Assembly (NCBI GenBank): GCA_002163115.1
Contig: MAAI01000021.1
Location: forward strand, 1 to 42,136
Source of the DNA: Methylophaga sp. 41_12_T18
GTDB lineage: Bacteria > Pseudomonadota > Gammaproteobacteria > Nitrosococcales > Methylophagaceae
Direction of reading: 5' to 3'
DNA length: 42,136 bases
In this document: in pieces, positions 9,887 to 18,799 of the stretch
Layout: every line of letters starts with the position of its first letter
How positions within the stretch are numbered: position 1 is the first letter of the stretch
The notes under the pieces: generated by a model
What the model was told of the DNA's origin: nothing
Database searches by the model: none
Seen by the model: the letters and a program-made list of their open reading frames with translations, nothing else
Position numbers and translations under genes: made by a program

Positions 9887-10974
9887 ATGAGTGAAGAAAA
9901 AGCATTACTAGCAGTGCGTGATAAGATCGATACTATCGATCGGAAAATTCAACAGCTGTTGAATGCGCGTACCGCTTGCGCACAAGAAGTAGCAAAGATA
10001 AAAGTTGCCAATGGTGAGCAGAGTGATTTTTATCGTCCTGAACGTGAAGCAATGGTATTACGTAATGTCATGGCTCGTAATGACGGACCATTGCCAGCGA
10101 AAGATATGGCCCGTTTATTTCGTGAGATCATGTCAGCCTGTTTAGCAACCGAACGGTTATTGAAAGTCGCTTATCTTGGCCCGGAAGGTTCATTTACTCA
10201 AGCTGCAGCCGCCAAACAATTTGGTGGCTCTGTCGAGCCCAATCTAGAAGCACCATTGCCGATGTATTTCACGCTGTTGAAATGGGCCATGCAAGTTACG
10301 GTGTTGTGCCCGTTGAAAACTCAACTGAAGGCATGGTATCTCATACTTTAGACCGTTTTATTAGTTCGCCGCTGAAGATTAATGGTGAAGTAACCTTACC
10401 TATTCACCATTACTTATTAAGTAAAGAGCAAGAGTTACAAGATATTAAAATTGTCTATGCTCATCCTCAGGGCTTAGCTCAATGTCGTCAGTGGTTAAAT
10501 GAGCACTTACCTGATTGTGAATTAGTGGCAGTAAATAGTAATTCTGAAGCAGCTAAAAAAGTCGGCGAAGAGCAGGGCGGTATTGCAGCTATAGCGGCTG
10601 ACCGTGCAGCAGCAATTTATGGTTTATCTGTTTTAGCCAGTAATATAGAAGATGAAGTCGATAATACGACGCGTTTTATTGTGATTGGCGCTCAAGAAGT
10701 GGGCCAGTCTGGTGAAGATAAAACAGCTATTTTGGTATCTACCAAAAATAAACCCGGTGCTTTACAGTCATTGTTAACACCGTTAGCTGATAGTGGAATT
10801 AGCATGACGAAGATTGAGTCTCGGCCGTCAGGTAAAGGCGTTTGGGAATATGTGTTTTTCATCGATATTGAAGGTCATATTCAAGATGAAGCTATTGGTG
10901 ATGCGCTGACTAAATTAGAGGGTGAGGCATCTATGTTTCGTATTCTAGGTTCTTATCCTAAGGCAGTAATGTAA
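9887..10974 (+). pseudogene. pheA: pheA, chorismate mutase/prephenate dehydratase, with a -1 frameshift
   Basis: Bifunctional P-protein of phenylalanine synthesis (chorismate to prephenate to phenylpyruvate). The first part (9887 to about 10255) encodes the chorismate mutase helices (VRDKIDTIDRKIQQLLNAR) and the dehydratase start KVAYLGPEGSFTQAAA. The second part, in another frame, continues with GVVPVENSTEG, the dehydratase core, TTRF and an ACT domain with ESRP. One missing base near 10253-10258 explains the break: adding one base gives APIADVFHAVEMGHASYG, as expected for the family. The span is 1088 bases; 1089 would give 362 residues, normal for PheA. Start ATG 9887 is chosen because the longer reading begins inside serC. 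This is either a sequencing error or a recent mutation; no slippery site suggests programmed frameshifting. Confidence 0.88.
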
Positions 10975-10976
10975 CG

Positions 10977-11933
10977 ATGAAATTAGTATTAGCCAATCCA
11001 CGAGGCTTTTGTGCCGGTGTTGATCGAGCAATAGAAATTGTTGAACGTGCTATCGAGTTATTTGGTGCACCTATTTATGTGCGTCACGAAGTCGTCCATA
11101 ACCGGTTTGTGGTTGATGGCTTGCGAAAAAAAGGCGCTATATTCATTGAAGAGCTCGGTGAAGTTCCTGATGATAGTACCTTAATATTTAGTGCCCACGG
11201 CGTATCTAAAAAGGTGCAAGCCGAAGGCAAGCAACGTGGTTTAAAAGTATTTGATGCGACCTGTCCTTTGGTGACCAAAGTGCATATGCAAGTCGCTAGG
11301 TATGAAAGAAAGAATCAAGAATGTGTATTGATTGGTCATGCCGGCCATCCAGAAGTTGAAGGCACGATGGGCCAATATACATCTGAAGAAGGTGGCATGT
11401 ATTTGGTAGAGTCACCTGAAGATGTTTACAACTTAAAAGTGAAAAATCCAGATCAATTAGCTTTTGTTACGCAAACGACTTTATCAGTGGATGATGCTTC
11501 TATTGTTATCGATGCATTAAGAGAAACCTTCCCGAATATTAATGGCCCACGTAAAGATGATATTTGTTATGCCACTCAAAATCGTCAAGATGCTGTTAAA
11601 AATTTAGCAGAGTATTGCGACTTGGTATTGGTGGTTGGTTCAGTCAATAGTTCAAACTCTAATCGTTTAAAAGAACTGGCAAATAAACTAGCTACGCCAG
11701 CATATTTAATCGATGATGCAGCTGATATCGATCCTAGTTGGTTAGATTCATCAATAACAACAATTGGTTTAACCGCAGGTGCATCCGCTCCAGAAGTGTT
11801 AGTGCAACAAGTAGTGGAACGATTAAAAAGCTTAGGGGTCGAAACTGCCGATGAAGATAACGGTATTCGCGAACAAGTTGAGTTTTCCTTGCCTAAAGAA
11901 TTAAAAGTAGATATCTCTAGTCTTTCGAAATAA
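10977..11933 (+). CDS. ispH: 4-hydroxy-3-methylbut-2-enyl diphosphate reductase
   Basis: Last enzyme of the MEP isoprenoid pathway, reducing HMBPP to IPP and DMAPP with an iron-sulfur cluster. The three cluster cysteines are Cys12 (RGFCAGV), Cys96 (DATCPLV) and Cys197 (DICYATQ). Substrate-site motifs HEVVHN, SAHGVS and [14 protein letters not shown] (with His124 and Glu126) are all intact. At 318 residues it is full length. The start ATG lies two bases after the pheA stop, so the genes are almost certainly co-transcribed. The next gene begins 15 bases downstream. Confidence 0.97.
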   Translation: MKLVLANPRGFCAGVDRAIEIVERAIELFGAPIYVRHEVVHNRFVVDGLRKKGAIFIEELGEVPDDSTLIFSAHGVSKKVQAEGKQRGLKVFDATCPLVTKVHMQVARYERKNQECVLIGHAGHPEVEGTMGQYTSEEGGMYLVESPEDVYNLKVKNPDQLAFVTQTTLSVDDASIVIDALRETFPNINGPRKDDICYATQNRQDAVKNLAEYCDLVLVVGSVNSSNSNRLKELANKLATPAYLIDDAADIDPSWLDSSITTIGLTAGASAPEVLVQQVVERLKSLGVETADEDNGIREQVEFSLPKELKVDISSLSK

Positions 11934-11948
11934 AGATCAAGGCTGACC

Positions 11949-13364
11949 ATGCCATTTTTGCCCGTTTTATTGTGGACTGACATTTTAATTTACCTGTTAC
12001 TTGCAGTGATTACTGCAGGTATTTTTTATATCCGTCAACGCCCCTATATGCGAGCACCATGGCGCCATGTTTTTCAGCGTAAACGTGGTGTTATTTCAGT
12101 CATTATTTTAGTCTGTTATATCACTATTGGCTTATTAGATTCGATTCATTTTCGCCAGGCCTTAAGTCAAGATGATGGTCAGATGGACAGCCAACAGCAC
12201 TATTCAACAGAAGTACTGACGGTATTAGACTTAATGTTGTTGCCACTTCGAAATAATGTTGAAAAATCCTATTCAGCCCCCTTTGCAATACATGCCTTTA
12301 CTCGAGAAATGCAGAGTACAGACGCGGGTGATGTGAGCTATGATTATTCGCCATTAATCTATGCGGGTCAGCATTTAGATAAAGAACAGCATAAGACAGC
12401 AGACATTGCCAAGACAGTGAGCAATAGTTCAGCAATGGCTATCGTACTATGGCTAATTTTATTACTGGCATATAGTTTATTTGTAGCTGTACGTAGTCAG
12501 GCCAATTGGTTAAATAGTCTAAAAAATATACAACTGAATACAGCTGACTATCCGTTAAAAACAATTATTTTAATGTTGTTAGCCGTGTTACTTATCGGGT
12601 TTAACTTATTATCATTGAGCATGGACTACCATATTTTGGGTACCGATAAAGTCGGCCAAGATGTATTTTATCAAACCTTAAAAAGCATCCGCACTGGCTT
12701 GGTTATCGGCACATTGACGACTTTAGTAATGCTGCCTTTTGCCTTGTTCATGGGCATAGCCGCTGGTTATTTTAAAGGTTGGGTAGATGATGTTATCCAG
12801 TATATCTATACGACTTTAAACTCTATCCCCGGTGTGTTACTTATTGCTGCAGCGGTTTTAATGTTGCAGGTATACATGAATAATCATCCTGAAAACTTTG
12901 TCACCATCGCTGAACGTGCCGATATGCGTTTGTTGTTTCTTTGTATCATTTTAGGAATGACTAGTTGGACTGGCTTATGTCGAGTCTTACGTGGCGAGAC
13001 ACTTAAATTACGTGAAGCTGATTTTGTTCAAGCAGCACGGGCGTTAGGTGCGGGGCCTTTTGCTATCTTACGCCGTCATATTTTGCCTAACTTAATGCAT
13101 ATAGTTATGATTGCGGTGGTGTTAGATTTCAGTGGTTTGGTCTTAGCTGAAGCTGTGCTGTCTTATGTGGGCGTTGGTGTTGATCCGTCGATGAACAGTT
13201 GGGGTAATATGATCAACAGCGCCCGTTTAGAAATGGCCCGTGAACCGGTGGTATGGTGGTCGTTAACTGCCGCATTTGTATCTATGTTCACCTTAGTATT
13301 AGCGGCAAACTTGTTTGCTGATGTGGTGAGAGATGCCTTTGATCCGCGAGCGCAAACATCATAG
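11949..13364 (+). CDS. Oligopeptide-type ABC transporter permease (OppC/YejE-like) with long N-terminal extension
   Basis: Inner-membrane permease of a peptide/nickel-type ABC importer. The C-terminal ~270 residues form the DppC/OppC permease domain: the LGTDKVGQDVF motif, then the EAA loop ADFVQAARALGAGPF-x-ILRRHILPN that docks onto the ATPase. Unlike ordinary OppC (about 300 residues), it is 471 residues. There are two N-terminal hydrophobic segments (about 9-27 and 48-64), a ~100-residue hydrophilic, probably periplasmic region, and another TM near 165-185 before the permease domain. Its stop TAG overlaps the GTG of the ATPase gene by one base. No substrate-binding protein and no first permease (OppB type) lie nearby, so partners must be elsewhere if it is a complete importer. 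Confidence 0.85.
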   Translation: MPFLPVLLWTDILIYLLLAVITAGIFYIRQRPYMRAPWRHVFQRKRGVISVIILVCYITIGLLDSIHFRQALSQDDGQMDSQQHYSTEVLTVLDLMLLPLRNNVEKSYSAPFAIHAFTREMQSTDAGDVSYDYSPLIYAGQHLDKEQHKTADIAKTVSNSSAMAIVLWLILLLAYSLFVAVRSQANWLNSLKNIQLNTADYPLKTIILMLLAVLLIGFNLLSLSMDYHILGTDKVGQDVFYQTLKSIRTGLVIGTLTTLVMLPFALFMGIAAGYFKGWVDDVIQYIYTTLNSIPGVLLIAAAVLMLQVYMNNHPENFVTIAERADMRLLFLCIILGMTSWTGLCRVLRGETLKLREADFVQAARALGAGPFAILRRHILPNLMHIVMIAVVLDFSGLVLAEAVLSYVGVGVDPSMNSWGNMINSARLEMAREPVVWWSLTAAFVSMFTLVLAANLFADVVRDAFDPRAQTS

Positions 13365-15385
13365 TGACTGACGTATTATTACAAGTTAAAGGTTTAAAAA
13401 CATGGCTAGGTAATCATGACCAGCCATTTAGAGCGGTTGATGGTCTTGATTTTACGATTAAAAAAGGTCAAACCTTTGCTTTATTAGGTGAGTCTGGTTG
13501 TGGTAAGTCGATGACTGCATTGTCATTATTACGGCTCCACCCACAACCGATAAGTCGTATAGTCGCTGGAGAAGTGACGTTGGCAGGTCAAAACTTACTC
13601 GCGTTATCTGAACTGGAAATGCAGCATATACGTGGGCGTCGTATTGCGATGATTTTTCAAGAACCGCAAAGTTCTTTGAACCCAGTATTAACGGTCGGTG
13701 AACAAATCGCCGAATGTTTACGTTGGCATTTTGAACTAACATCGCAAGAAGTTCAGACTAGAACAATTGAGTTGTTAGCGTCGGTTGGAATACCTGACGT
13801 TGAGCAGCGGAGCAAAGAATATCCTCACCAATTATCGGGCGGCATGAAGCAACGCATCATGATTGCAATGGCATTAGCGGGTGAGCCAGAGTTACTGATT
13901 GCAGATGAACCGACCACCGCGTTAGATGTCACCATTCAAGCACAGATCTTAGATTTATTAAAACAGATCCAGCAAGATACTGGCATGGCTATCTTGCTTA
14001 TTAGTCATGATTTAGCGGTAGTTTCACAAATGGCTGACCATGTCGCTGTGATGTATGCTGGCCAAATTGTTGAAACGGCTAGCCGCTCGCAGTTTTTTAC
14101 TCAGCACCAACATCCTTATACTGGCAAATTATTTGAAGCCTTACCGTCAGAACAAAAGCGTGAACAACGGCTAACGGTAATTAAAGGTAATGTGCCGCCA
14201 CTAAATCAGCAATTTATTGGCTGTCGCTTTGCCGAACGTTGTGAGTTTTCTTTGCACCATTGTCAGTCTGCAGTACCACAATGGTATGAAATAAATGGCC
14301 ATGGCGTACGTTGTCATTTGTTTGATCCTGCGAGTGATATGGAACATGTCATGGTTGAGCAAGCTCAATACACATCAAAATTATCCGAAGTATTACCTGC
14401 CGAAAAAACAGTGTTAGCAGTCAACGGGCTAAAGGTTCATTTTCCGATACGTAAAGGGTTATTTCAGCGGGTAGTCGGTCATGTCAAAGCGGTGGATGGC
14501 GTGAGTTTGACAATAAACCAGGCTGAAACAGTAGCTTTGGTGGGGGAATCTGGTTGTGGAAAAACGACGGTTGGTAAAGGCATCTTGCAACTAGTTGATG
14601 TGACTGCTGGTCAAGTAAGCTATAAGGGCGAGTTACTTACTCAGTTATCTAATCATCAATTAAAGCAATATCGCTCTGATCTACAAATTATTTTCCAAGA
14701 TCCCTTTTCTTCAATGAACCCGAGAATGACTGTCGAGCAAATCATTGAAGAAGGCTTATTATCAAAAGCAGATGACAGCGATGCCAAGCAACGGTCGAAC
14801 CGGATTGATGTCTTATTGCAACGTGTCGGTTTAACTGCAGATATTAAGTATCGTTATCCTCATGAGTTTTCTGGCGGCCAACGCCAACGTATTTGTATTG
14901 CTCGTGCTTTAGCAACCGATCCGAAAGTGATTATTTGTGATGAACCAACCAGTGCTTTAGATGTTTCAGTACAAGCACAAATCTTGAATTTATTACGAGA
15001 TATCCAACATGAGTTTGGACTATCGTATTTATTTATCACCCATAATATTTCGGTGGTAAATTACTTAGCCCACCGTGTTGCCGTTATGTATCTCGGTCGC
15101 ATAGTTGAGCAGGGTAGTCGTGATGAAGTCTTAAACTCACCTCAACATCCATATACACAAGCGTTATTAGCTGCTGTACCGGAACTTGATTCAAGCAAAC
15201 AAACAGAAGTAATTCGGTTATCAGGTGAGCTGCCTTCACCGGCCAATCCACCTCAAGGTTGTCATTTTCACCAACGTTGTCCCCATGTAATGGAGCAATG
15301 TAGGAAAAACTACCCACAACAAACAACACTGACGGACAGTCATCAAGTGCGTTGTTTTTTATATCAAGAGACTAATAATGGATAA
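13364..15385 (+). CDS. Double-ATPase ABC protein (DppD-DppF/YejF-like fusion)
   Basis: Cytoplasmic ATPase of a peptide-type ABC transporter with two nucleotide-binding domains in one chain. The first (about 1-320) has Walker A GESGCGKS at 42-49, signature LSGGMKQR and Walker [13 protein letters not shown]. It ends with the oligopeptide-transporter C-terminal motif carrying Cys residues ([10 protein letters not shown]). The second (about 350-673) repeats the scheme: [28 protein letters not shown] and [10 protein letters not shown]. At 673 residues it matches YejF-like fusions. The GTG start overlaps the permease stop by one base (TAGTG), indicating translational coupling. Confidence 0.92.
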   Translation: MTDVLLQVKGLKTWLGNHDQPFRAVDGLDFTIKKGQTFALLGESGCGKSMTALSLLRLHPQPISRIVAGEVTLAGQNLLALSELEMQHIRGRRIAMIFQEPQSSLNPVLTVGEQIAECLRWHFELTSQEVQTRTIELLASVGIPDVEQRSKEYPHQLSGGMKQRIMIAMALAGEPELLIADEPTTALDVTIQAQILDLLKQIQQDTGMAILLISHDLAVVSQMADHVAVMYAGQIVETASRSQFFTQHQHPYTGKLFEALPSEQKREQRLTVIKGNVPPLNQQFIGCRFAERCEFSLHHCQSAVPQWYEINGHGVRCHLFDPASDMEHVMVEQAQYTSKLSEVLPAEKTVLAVNGLKVHFPIRKGLFQRVVGHVKAVDGVSLTINQAETVALVGESGCGKTTVGKGILQLVDVTAGQVSYKGELLTQLSNHQLKQYRSDLQIIFQDPFSSMNPRMTVEQIIEEGLLSKADDSDAKQRSNRIDVLLQRVGLTADIKYRYPHEFSGGQRQRICIARALATDPKVIICDEPTSALDVSVQAQILNLLRDIQHEFGLSYLFITHNISVVNYLAHRVAVMYLGRIVEQGSRDEVLNSPQHPYTQALLAAVPELDSSKQTEVIRLSGELPSPANPPQGCHFHQRCPHVMEQCRKNYPQQTTLTDSHQVRCFLYQETNNG

Positions 15386-15641
15386 ACAAACTCAAATTGA
15401 ATTAGAAGCGGCTGCTTTTCGTCGCCTCACTGCACATTTGCAAGAACGTACTGATGTGCAAAATATCGACTTAATGAACTTAGCTGGATTTTGTCGTAAC
15501 TGCCTATCAAAATGGTATTTAGCCGCAGCTGAAGAAAAAGGCTTAAATGTTGATTACGATAAAGCACGTGAGCATGTTTATGGCATGCCTTATGGCGAGT
15601 GGAAGGATAAACATCAAACTGGGCCTAAACTCAAACTGTAA
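15378..15641 (+). CDS. DUF1244 family small protein
   Basis: Small cytoplasmic protein of unknown function, 87 residues, full length for the DUF1244 family. The family signature is visible in the middle: NLAGFCRNCLSKWY, with a Cys-x-x-Cys pair, followed by the conserved YGMPYGEWK segment. The CxxC might bind metal or form a disulfide; that is inference. The start ATG overlaps the stop of the ABC ATPase by 8 bases (ATGGATAA), so it is translated as the last member of the gyrA-to-ABC run. Confidence 0.88.
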   Translation: MDKQTQIELEAAAFRRLTAHLQERTDVQNIDLMNLAGFCRNCLSKWYLAAAEEKGLNVDYDKAREHVYGMPYGEWKDKHQTGPKLKL

Positions 15642-15664
15642 TTCTAATGTTCAATTAGAGTTAC
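15638..15664. terminator. Inverted repeat between convergent genes, weak bidirectional terminator candidate
   Basis: GTAATTCTAAT at 15638-15648 pairs with ATTAGAGTTAC at 15654-15664 around a 5-base loop; ten of eleven pairs are perfect and one is G-U. It overlaps the DUF1244 stop and lies between two convergent genes. No T-run follows on either strand, so intrinsic termination is uncertain. A second AT-only inverted repeat (ATTAAAT/ATTTAAT) lies just before 15712. Confidence 0.35.
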
Positions 15665-15706
15665 TACCAAGGTAGCGCTAATTAATTTCCCTGTATTAAA
15701 TGATAT

Positions 15707-15946
15707 TTAATGTTGCTTCTTAGACAGCTCTTGCAACTGCTTAGCTAAAGCACTCTTATCGGTATCGTCCTTTTCTGTAGGACGTAATACTGAGATAGTA
15801 GAAATAGTCTGTTTAAGTTGCTGCATATAATTACGGCAGCAGCTGCAGTAGAATAAATGAAGGTACAAACCTATCTGTTTACGCAGGCTGAGATCGCCAT
15901 CTAATAGGTTACTTGCTTCTTCAGCGATGTCTTTACATTCTGCCAT
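15707..15946 (-). CDS. Soluble zinc-finger anti-sigma factor (ZAS type)
   Basis: Probable anti-sigma factor that holds the adjacent ECF sigma factor inactive. The 79-residue protein has a ZAS-type zinc motif, His30-x3-Cys34-x2-Cys37, plus extra cysteines at 4 and 36. There is no membrane segment, so it is cytosolic, unlike the membrane-anchored anti-sigmas of many ECF systems. The Cys-rich centre (YCSCCRN) suggests direct sensing of thiol oxidation or metal. It starts 5 bases after the sigma gene's stop and is co-transcribed with it. Pairing with that sigma factor is inferred from context. Confidence 0.8.
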   Translation of the reverse strand: MAECKDIAEEASNLLDGDLSLRKQIGLYLHLFYCSCCRNYMQQLKQTISTISVLRPTEKDDTDKSALAKQLQELSKKQH

Positions 15947-15951
15947 CGTGG

Positions 15952-16563
15952 TTACTTATCCTGATACTTTTCAATACTGTGGTGTAATGTCGTGCGAGCC
16001 CGGTGTAATAAGACTCTAGCATTAGACGAAGTGATGTCTAAAATGTTACAAATTTCATCCATTTTGATGCCTTCTAATTCGTACATAGACAGCACGGCGC
16101 GCTGCACAGAGGGAAGTTGTTGGAAACATTCATCGATGATGGTTTGCAATTGATCATTGGCTAATAAAGCTTCGGGCGTTGCCGTCTCCCAAGGTATTAC
16201 ATCGTCATAACGATGGCCTGAATGATCAAACTTGTCAGCGGGTTCAGCTTCCCAACCATCATCTAACGATGTTTGCCGGTTTTCACGACGAACTCGGCTT
16301 TTGGCACCATTACTAACGATATGCAATAACCAAGTCTTTAAACTAGATCGTGCTTCAAATTTGGGTAGTGCTTTGATTGCGGCCATCCATGCTTCTTGTA
16401 CTACTTCATCAGCAAATGCTTCACCGACAATCGCTCTGGCCACCGATAACATGATGTTGTGATATTCCGCGACAACAAACTCAAAGGCTTGTGCTTCCCC
16501 GTCTATCAGTCGTTTTATTAGTAGTCGCTCGTCTTTACGACTAGGCGAAATAATTTTTTTCAT
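15952..16563 (-). CDS. ECF-type RNA polymerase sigma factor
   Basis: Extracytoplasmic-function sigma factor. Region 2 spans about residues 29-95 (AEYHNIMLSVARAI, ADEVVQEAWMAAIKAL, SSLKTWLLHIVSN, ending in a basic RVRRENR). A linker of about 45 residues rich in Asp/Pro follows. Region 4 at about 140-195 has LPSVQRAVLSMYELEGIKMDEICNILDI and RVLLHRARTTL. Start ATG 16563 is chosen over TTG 16566. It is divergent from the HvfA-type gene with only ~100 bases between, and a candidate ECF promoter faces that gene. It probably controls the peptide gene and perhaps doxX-msrPQ in response to metal or oxidant stress; this is inference from position. Confidence 0.92.
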   Translation of the reverse strand: MKKIISPSRKDERLLIKRLIDGEAQAFEFVVAEYHNIMLSVARAIVGEAFADEVVQEAWMAAIKALPKFEARSSLKTWLLHIVSNGAKSRVRRENRQTSLDDGWEAEPADKFDHSGHRYDDVIPWETATPEALLANDQLQTIIDECFQQLPSVQRAVLSMYELEGIKMDEICNILDITSSNARVLLHRARTTLHHSIEKYQDK

Positions 16564-16569
16564 CAAGTT

Positions 16570-16597
16570 TGTAACAAATCCATTTTAGGCGAGTCTA
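16570..16597 (+). promoter_or_regulatory. Candidate ECF-sigma promoter for the HvfA-type gene
   Basis: TGTAAC at 16570-16575 and GTCTA at 16593-16597 are separated by 17 bases, the AAC / GTC-type arrangement of many ECF sigma promoters. The predicted transcript would start about 16604-16606, giving a leader of about 60 bases with AAGGA before the ATG at 16665. Position in the divergent gap beside an ECF gene supports autogenous-cluster control. The spacing is at the upper end for ECF promoters, and only one instance was seen. Confidence 0.42.
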
Positions 16598-16664
16598 TGG
16601 TATCAGACCTCGTCATAACAGGCTGGTTGTTTTAACTAACTTCAATATTGAAAGGAAAACTAAT

Positions 16665-17075
16665 ATGTCTATTTCTACTAAACGAACAACAATTGCATTG
16701 GCTGCTAGTGCTGCTTTAACAGCTGGTCTTGCATTATCTCCGACTATAGCAAGCGCTGACGCGAACCCATTTGCATCTGCTGAATTGTCTAGTGGCTATA
16801 TGCAACTTGCTGAAGGTAAATGTGGCGAAGCTAAATGTGGTGCTGATAAGAAAAAAGCTGAAGGTAAATGTGGCGAAGCTAAATGCGGTGCAGATAAGAA
16901 AAAAGCTGAAGGCTCATGCGGTGCTGACAAAATGACTGAAGGCAAGTGCGGCGAAGACAAAATGAAAGAAGGTGCATGTGGCGAAGATAAAATGAAAGAA
17001 GGCTCATGTGGCGGCGACAAAAAAATGGATAAAGAAGGCAAATGCGGCGAAGCTAAATGTGGCGCAAATAAATAA
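16665..17075 (+). CDS. hvfA: HvfA-type Cys-repeat secreted peptide (candidate copper-binding RiPP precursor)
   Basis: Secreted low-complexity protein, 136 residues. A signal peptide (about 1-31, ending IASA) is followed by NPFASAELSSGYMQLA, the leader-like segment shared by the HvfA family. Then come ten E-[GA]-[KSA]-C-G motifs holding all ten cysteines (53, 58, 69, 74, 85, 95, 105, 115, 127, 132), interspersed with Lys/Asp. In characterised HvfA-type systems the EGKCG cysteines are converted by an MNIO enzyme (HvfB with HvfC) to oxazolone/thioamide groups that bind copper. No such enzymes are encoded here, so modification is uncertain. AAGGA precedes the ATG. The gene is closed by its own terminator and is probably driven by the divergent ECF sigma factor. 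Confidence 0.85.
   Translation: MSISTKRTTIALAASAALTAGLALSPTIASADANPFASAELSSGYMQLAEGKCGEAKCGADKKKAEGKCGEAKCGADKKKAEGSCGADKMTEGKCGEDKMKEGACGEDKMKEGSCGGDKKMDKEGKCGEAKCGANK
16809..16904 (+). repeat. 48-bp in-frame tandem duplication inside the HvfA-type gene
   Basis: Copies at 16809-16856 and 16857-16904 differ at only two bases and each encode AEGKCGEAKCGADKKK (residues 49-64 and 65-80). The near identity indicates a recent duplication that added two Cys motifs without breaking the frame. Downstream motif units are shorter (about 30 bases) and more diverged. Confidence 0.93.
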
Positions 17076-17103
17076 TATATAAAGAGTTTTATTTATTTTT
17101 GAT

Positions 17104-17130
17104 AAAGGGCTCTTTATGAGCCCTTTTTTC
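17104..17130 (+). terminator. Intrinsic terminator of the HvfA-type gene
   Basis: AAAGGGCTC at 17104-17112 pairs perfectly with GAGCCCTTT at 17118-17126 around a TTTAT loop, and a T-run covers 17124-17129. It lies 29 bases after the stop codon, so the peptide gene is mostly monocistronic and doxX-msrPQ needs its own promoter or read-through. Confidence 0.92.
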
Positions 17131-17167
17131 TAAAAGTGAGCCAGTAGGTTGATATTGAAATTAGTGT

Positions 17168-17193
17168 TGTCTAGCCAGTGGATAAGCTAGTCA
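17168..17193. promoter_or_regulatory. Imperfect inverted repeat upstream of the DoxX gene, possible operator
   Basis: TGTCTAGC at 17168-17175 and GCTAGTCA at 17186-17193 form a dyad with 7 of 8 positions matching and a 10-base centre. It is placed about 45 bases before the DoxX start, in the only gap that could hold the promoter of doxX-msrPQ. No T-run follows, so it is not a terminator. No regulator can be named. Confidence 0.25.
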
Positions 17194-17237
17194 GAATTAA
17201 TTTCAATCTAACTTAAACGTAATGATGGAGAATGGAA

Positions 17238-17822
17238 ATGTTGGGATGTAATGTAATGAGTCGTTTGCATAATTGGCTGAACTGTACCCGAATGGCCGAT
17301 TTTTTAGCACCATTAGCATTACGCTTCTATTTAGCACCTGTTTTTTGGATGGCTGCTAATAATAAATGGAATCCATTTGATGAAAATAGTTCGCTAACTA
17401 ATACCATTGACTGGTTTGCTAATCCTGATTGGGGCTTAGGTTTACCTTTTCCTGAATTATTGGCTTACCTTGCTTGGGGTACAGAATACTTTGGTGCTAT
17501 TGCTCTAGTACTTGGTTTAGCGGTACGTTTATTTGCCATTCCGTTGATGGCGACTATGGTTGTGGCTGCTGTGACAGTGCATTGGCAAAATGGATGGTTG
17601 GCAATAGCAGAGCCAACAGCCCAGTTAGCTAAAGCCCGCGAAATTTTACAAGAACATGGCAATTACGACTGGTTAACTCAAAACGGTAATTTTGTAATAT
17701 TAAATAATGGAATCGAGTTTGCGACAACCTACTTTATTATGCTGTTAGCACTATTCTTTATCGGTGCCGGTAAATATGTAAGCGTTGATCATTGGATCGC
17801 CAACAAATGTAAAACTTGTTAG
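17238..17822 (+). CDS. DoxX-family membrane protein (HvfD/HvfX-like)
   Basis: Four-helix inner-membrane protein of the DoxX family. Hydrophobic segments lie near [53 protein letters not shown] and [14 protein letters not shown]. The conserved R-x-Y-L-A-P and W-G-T-E-Y-F-G features match the DoxX proteins that accompany HvfA peptides. A ~50-residue hydrophilic insertion precedes the last helix. The role in such clusters is not firmly established; a link to redox chemistry or copper handling is suspected. Of the in-frame starts ATG 17232, 17238 and 17256, 17238 has GGAG 7 bases upstream, but 17256 (MSRLHNW) is also plausible. msrP starts 10 bases after the stop. Confidence 0.82.
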   Translation: MLGCNVMSRLHNWLNCTRMADFLAPLALRFYLAPVFWMAANNKWNPFDENSSLTNTIDWFANPDWGLGLPFPELLAYLAWGTEYFGAIALVLGLAVRLFAIPLMATMVVAAVTVHWQNGWLAIAEPTAQLAKAREILQEHGNYDWLTQNGNFVILNNGIEFATTYFIMLLALFFIGAGKYVSVDHWIANKCKTC

Positions 17823-17832
17823 AGGAATAACT

Positions 17833-18792
17833 ATGCTAATTCGTAAAAATAAACATGGCGAGCTGCCTGAGTCGGAAGTGACAGACCATCAAATTTACTT
17901 AAACCGTAGACAGTTTTTAAATACCAGTGCCACGCTTGCTGCTGGTGCCATTTTACCCATTAGCTTAGCTTCGGCAGCAGAAACCCCGGCAGCAACGTTT
18001 AAAGATATTGCCAAGCATGATTTTGCTAAAGGTGAGCAGCCATCCAGCTTTGAAGCGATCACGACTTATAATAATTTTTATGAGTTTGATACCAGTAAAT
18101 CAGGGCCAGCATTGTTGGCGACTGAGTTTCCAAATAAAGATAAACCTTGGATGGTAACCATTGAAGGGGAGTGTGATAAACCGGGTGAGTTTCATTATGA
18201 TGACTTGGTTCGCCCCTTTACGATGGAAGAACGAATTTATCGTTTTCGCTGTGTTGAAGGTTGGTCAATGGTGATTCCGTGGGTCGGCTTTTCATTATCT
18301 GAATTGATCAAAAAGGCACAACCTAATTCACGTGCTAAATATGTTGAATTCACCACACTTTATGATCCTAAACAAATGCCTGGTCAAAATCGACAGGTAT
18401 TAGATTGGCCTTATACCGAAGCTTTGCGAATGGATGAGGCGATGAACCCGTTGACCTTAATGGCGGTAGGTATTTATGGTCAGGAATTGCTAGGGCAAAA
18501 TGGTGCGCCGATTCGGTTAGTGGTGCCTTGGAAATATGGTTTTAAAAGTATTAAATCAATTGTCCGAATTCGGTTTGTAGAACATCCACCACAAACATCT
18601 TGGATGAAAGCGGGACCGCGAGAATATGGCTTTTTTTCCAATGTGAACCCAGAGGTGGATCATCCTCGCTGGAGCCAAAACCGTGAACGTCGTATAGGGG
18701 AGTTTTTAAAGCGAAAAACATTGATGTTTAATGGCTATGAGGAACAAGTAGCAGCAATGTACAGCACGATGGATTTAAAGAAAAACTTCTAG
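17833..18792 (+). CDS. msrP: MsrP, periplasmic methionine-sulfoxide reductase catalytic subunit
   Basis: Molybdenum-cofactor enzyme (YedY family) that repairs oxidised methionines in periplasmic proteins. A twin-arginine signal is plain: RRQFLN at 25-30 followed by a hydrophobic stretch and an Ala-x-Ala site, so it is exported folded by Tat. The Moco cysteine is Cys140 in [14 protein letters not shown]; the [20 protein letters not shown] and [18 protein letters not shown] segments are typical of the family. Start ATG 17833 is preferred over a longer reading because AGAGGA lies just upstream and the Tat signal sits correctly. It lies between DoxX and msrQ in one operon. It is known to respond to HOCl or copper stress in several species. 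Confidence 0.95.
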   Translation: MLIRKNKHGELPESEVTDHQIYLNRRQFLNTSATLAAGAILPISLASAAETPAATFKDIAKHDFAKGEQPSSFEAITTYNNFYEFDTSKSGPALLATEFPNKDKPWMVTIEGECDKPGEFHYDDLVRPFTMEERIYRFRCVEGWSMVIPWVGFSLSELIKKAQPNSRAKYVEFTTLYDPKQMPGQNRQVLDWPYTEALRMDEAMNPLTLMAVGIYGQELLGQNGAPIRLVVPWKYGFKSIKSIVRIRFVEHPPQTSWMKAGPREYGFFSNVNPEVDHPRWSQNRERRIGEFLKRKTLMFNGYEEQVAAMYSTMDLKKNF

Positions 18793-18799
18793 AGTTGCC

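Noticed and set aside
10240..10290. Programmed ribosomal frameshift in pheA
   Set aside because: There is no slippery heptamer, internal Shine-Dalgarno or stem at the break, and PheA is not known to use recoding.
16796..17041. Minus-strand open frame opposite the Cys-repeat peptide, with Ser/Pro/His repeats
   Set aside because: It is the mirror of the plus-strand tandem repeat. It has no ribosome-binding site, and the plus-strand frame has a signal peptide, good RBS, family motif and terminator.
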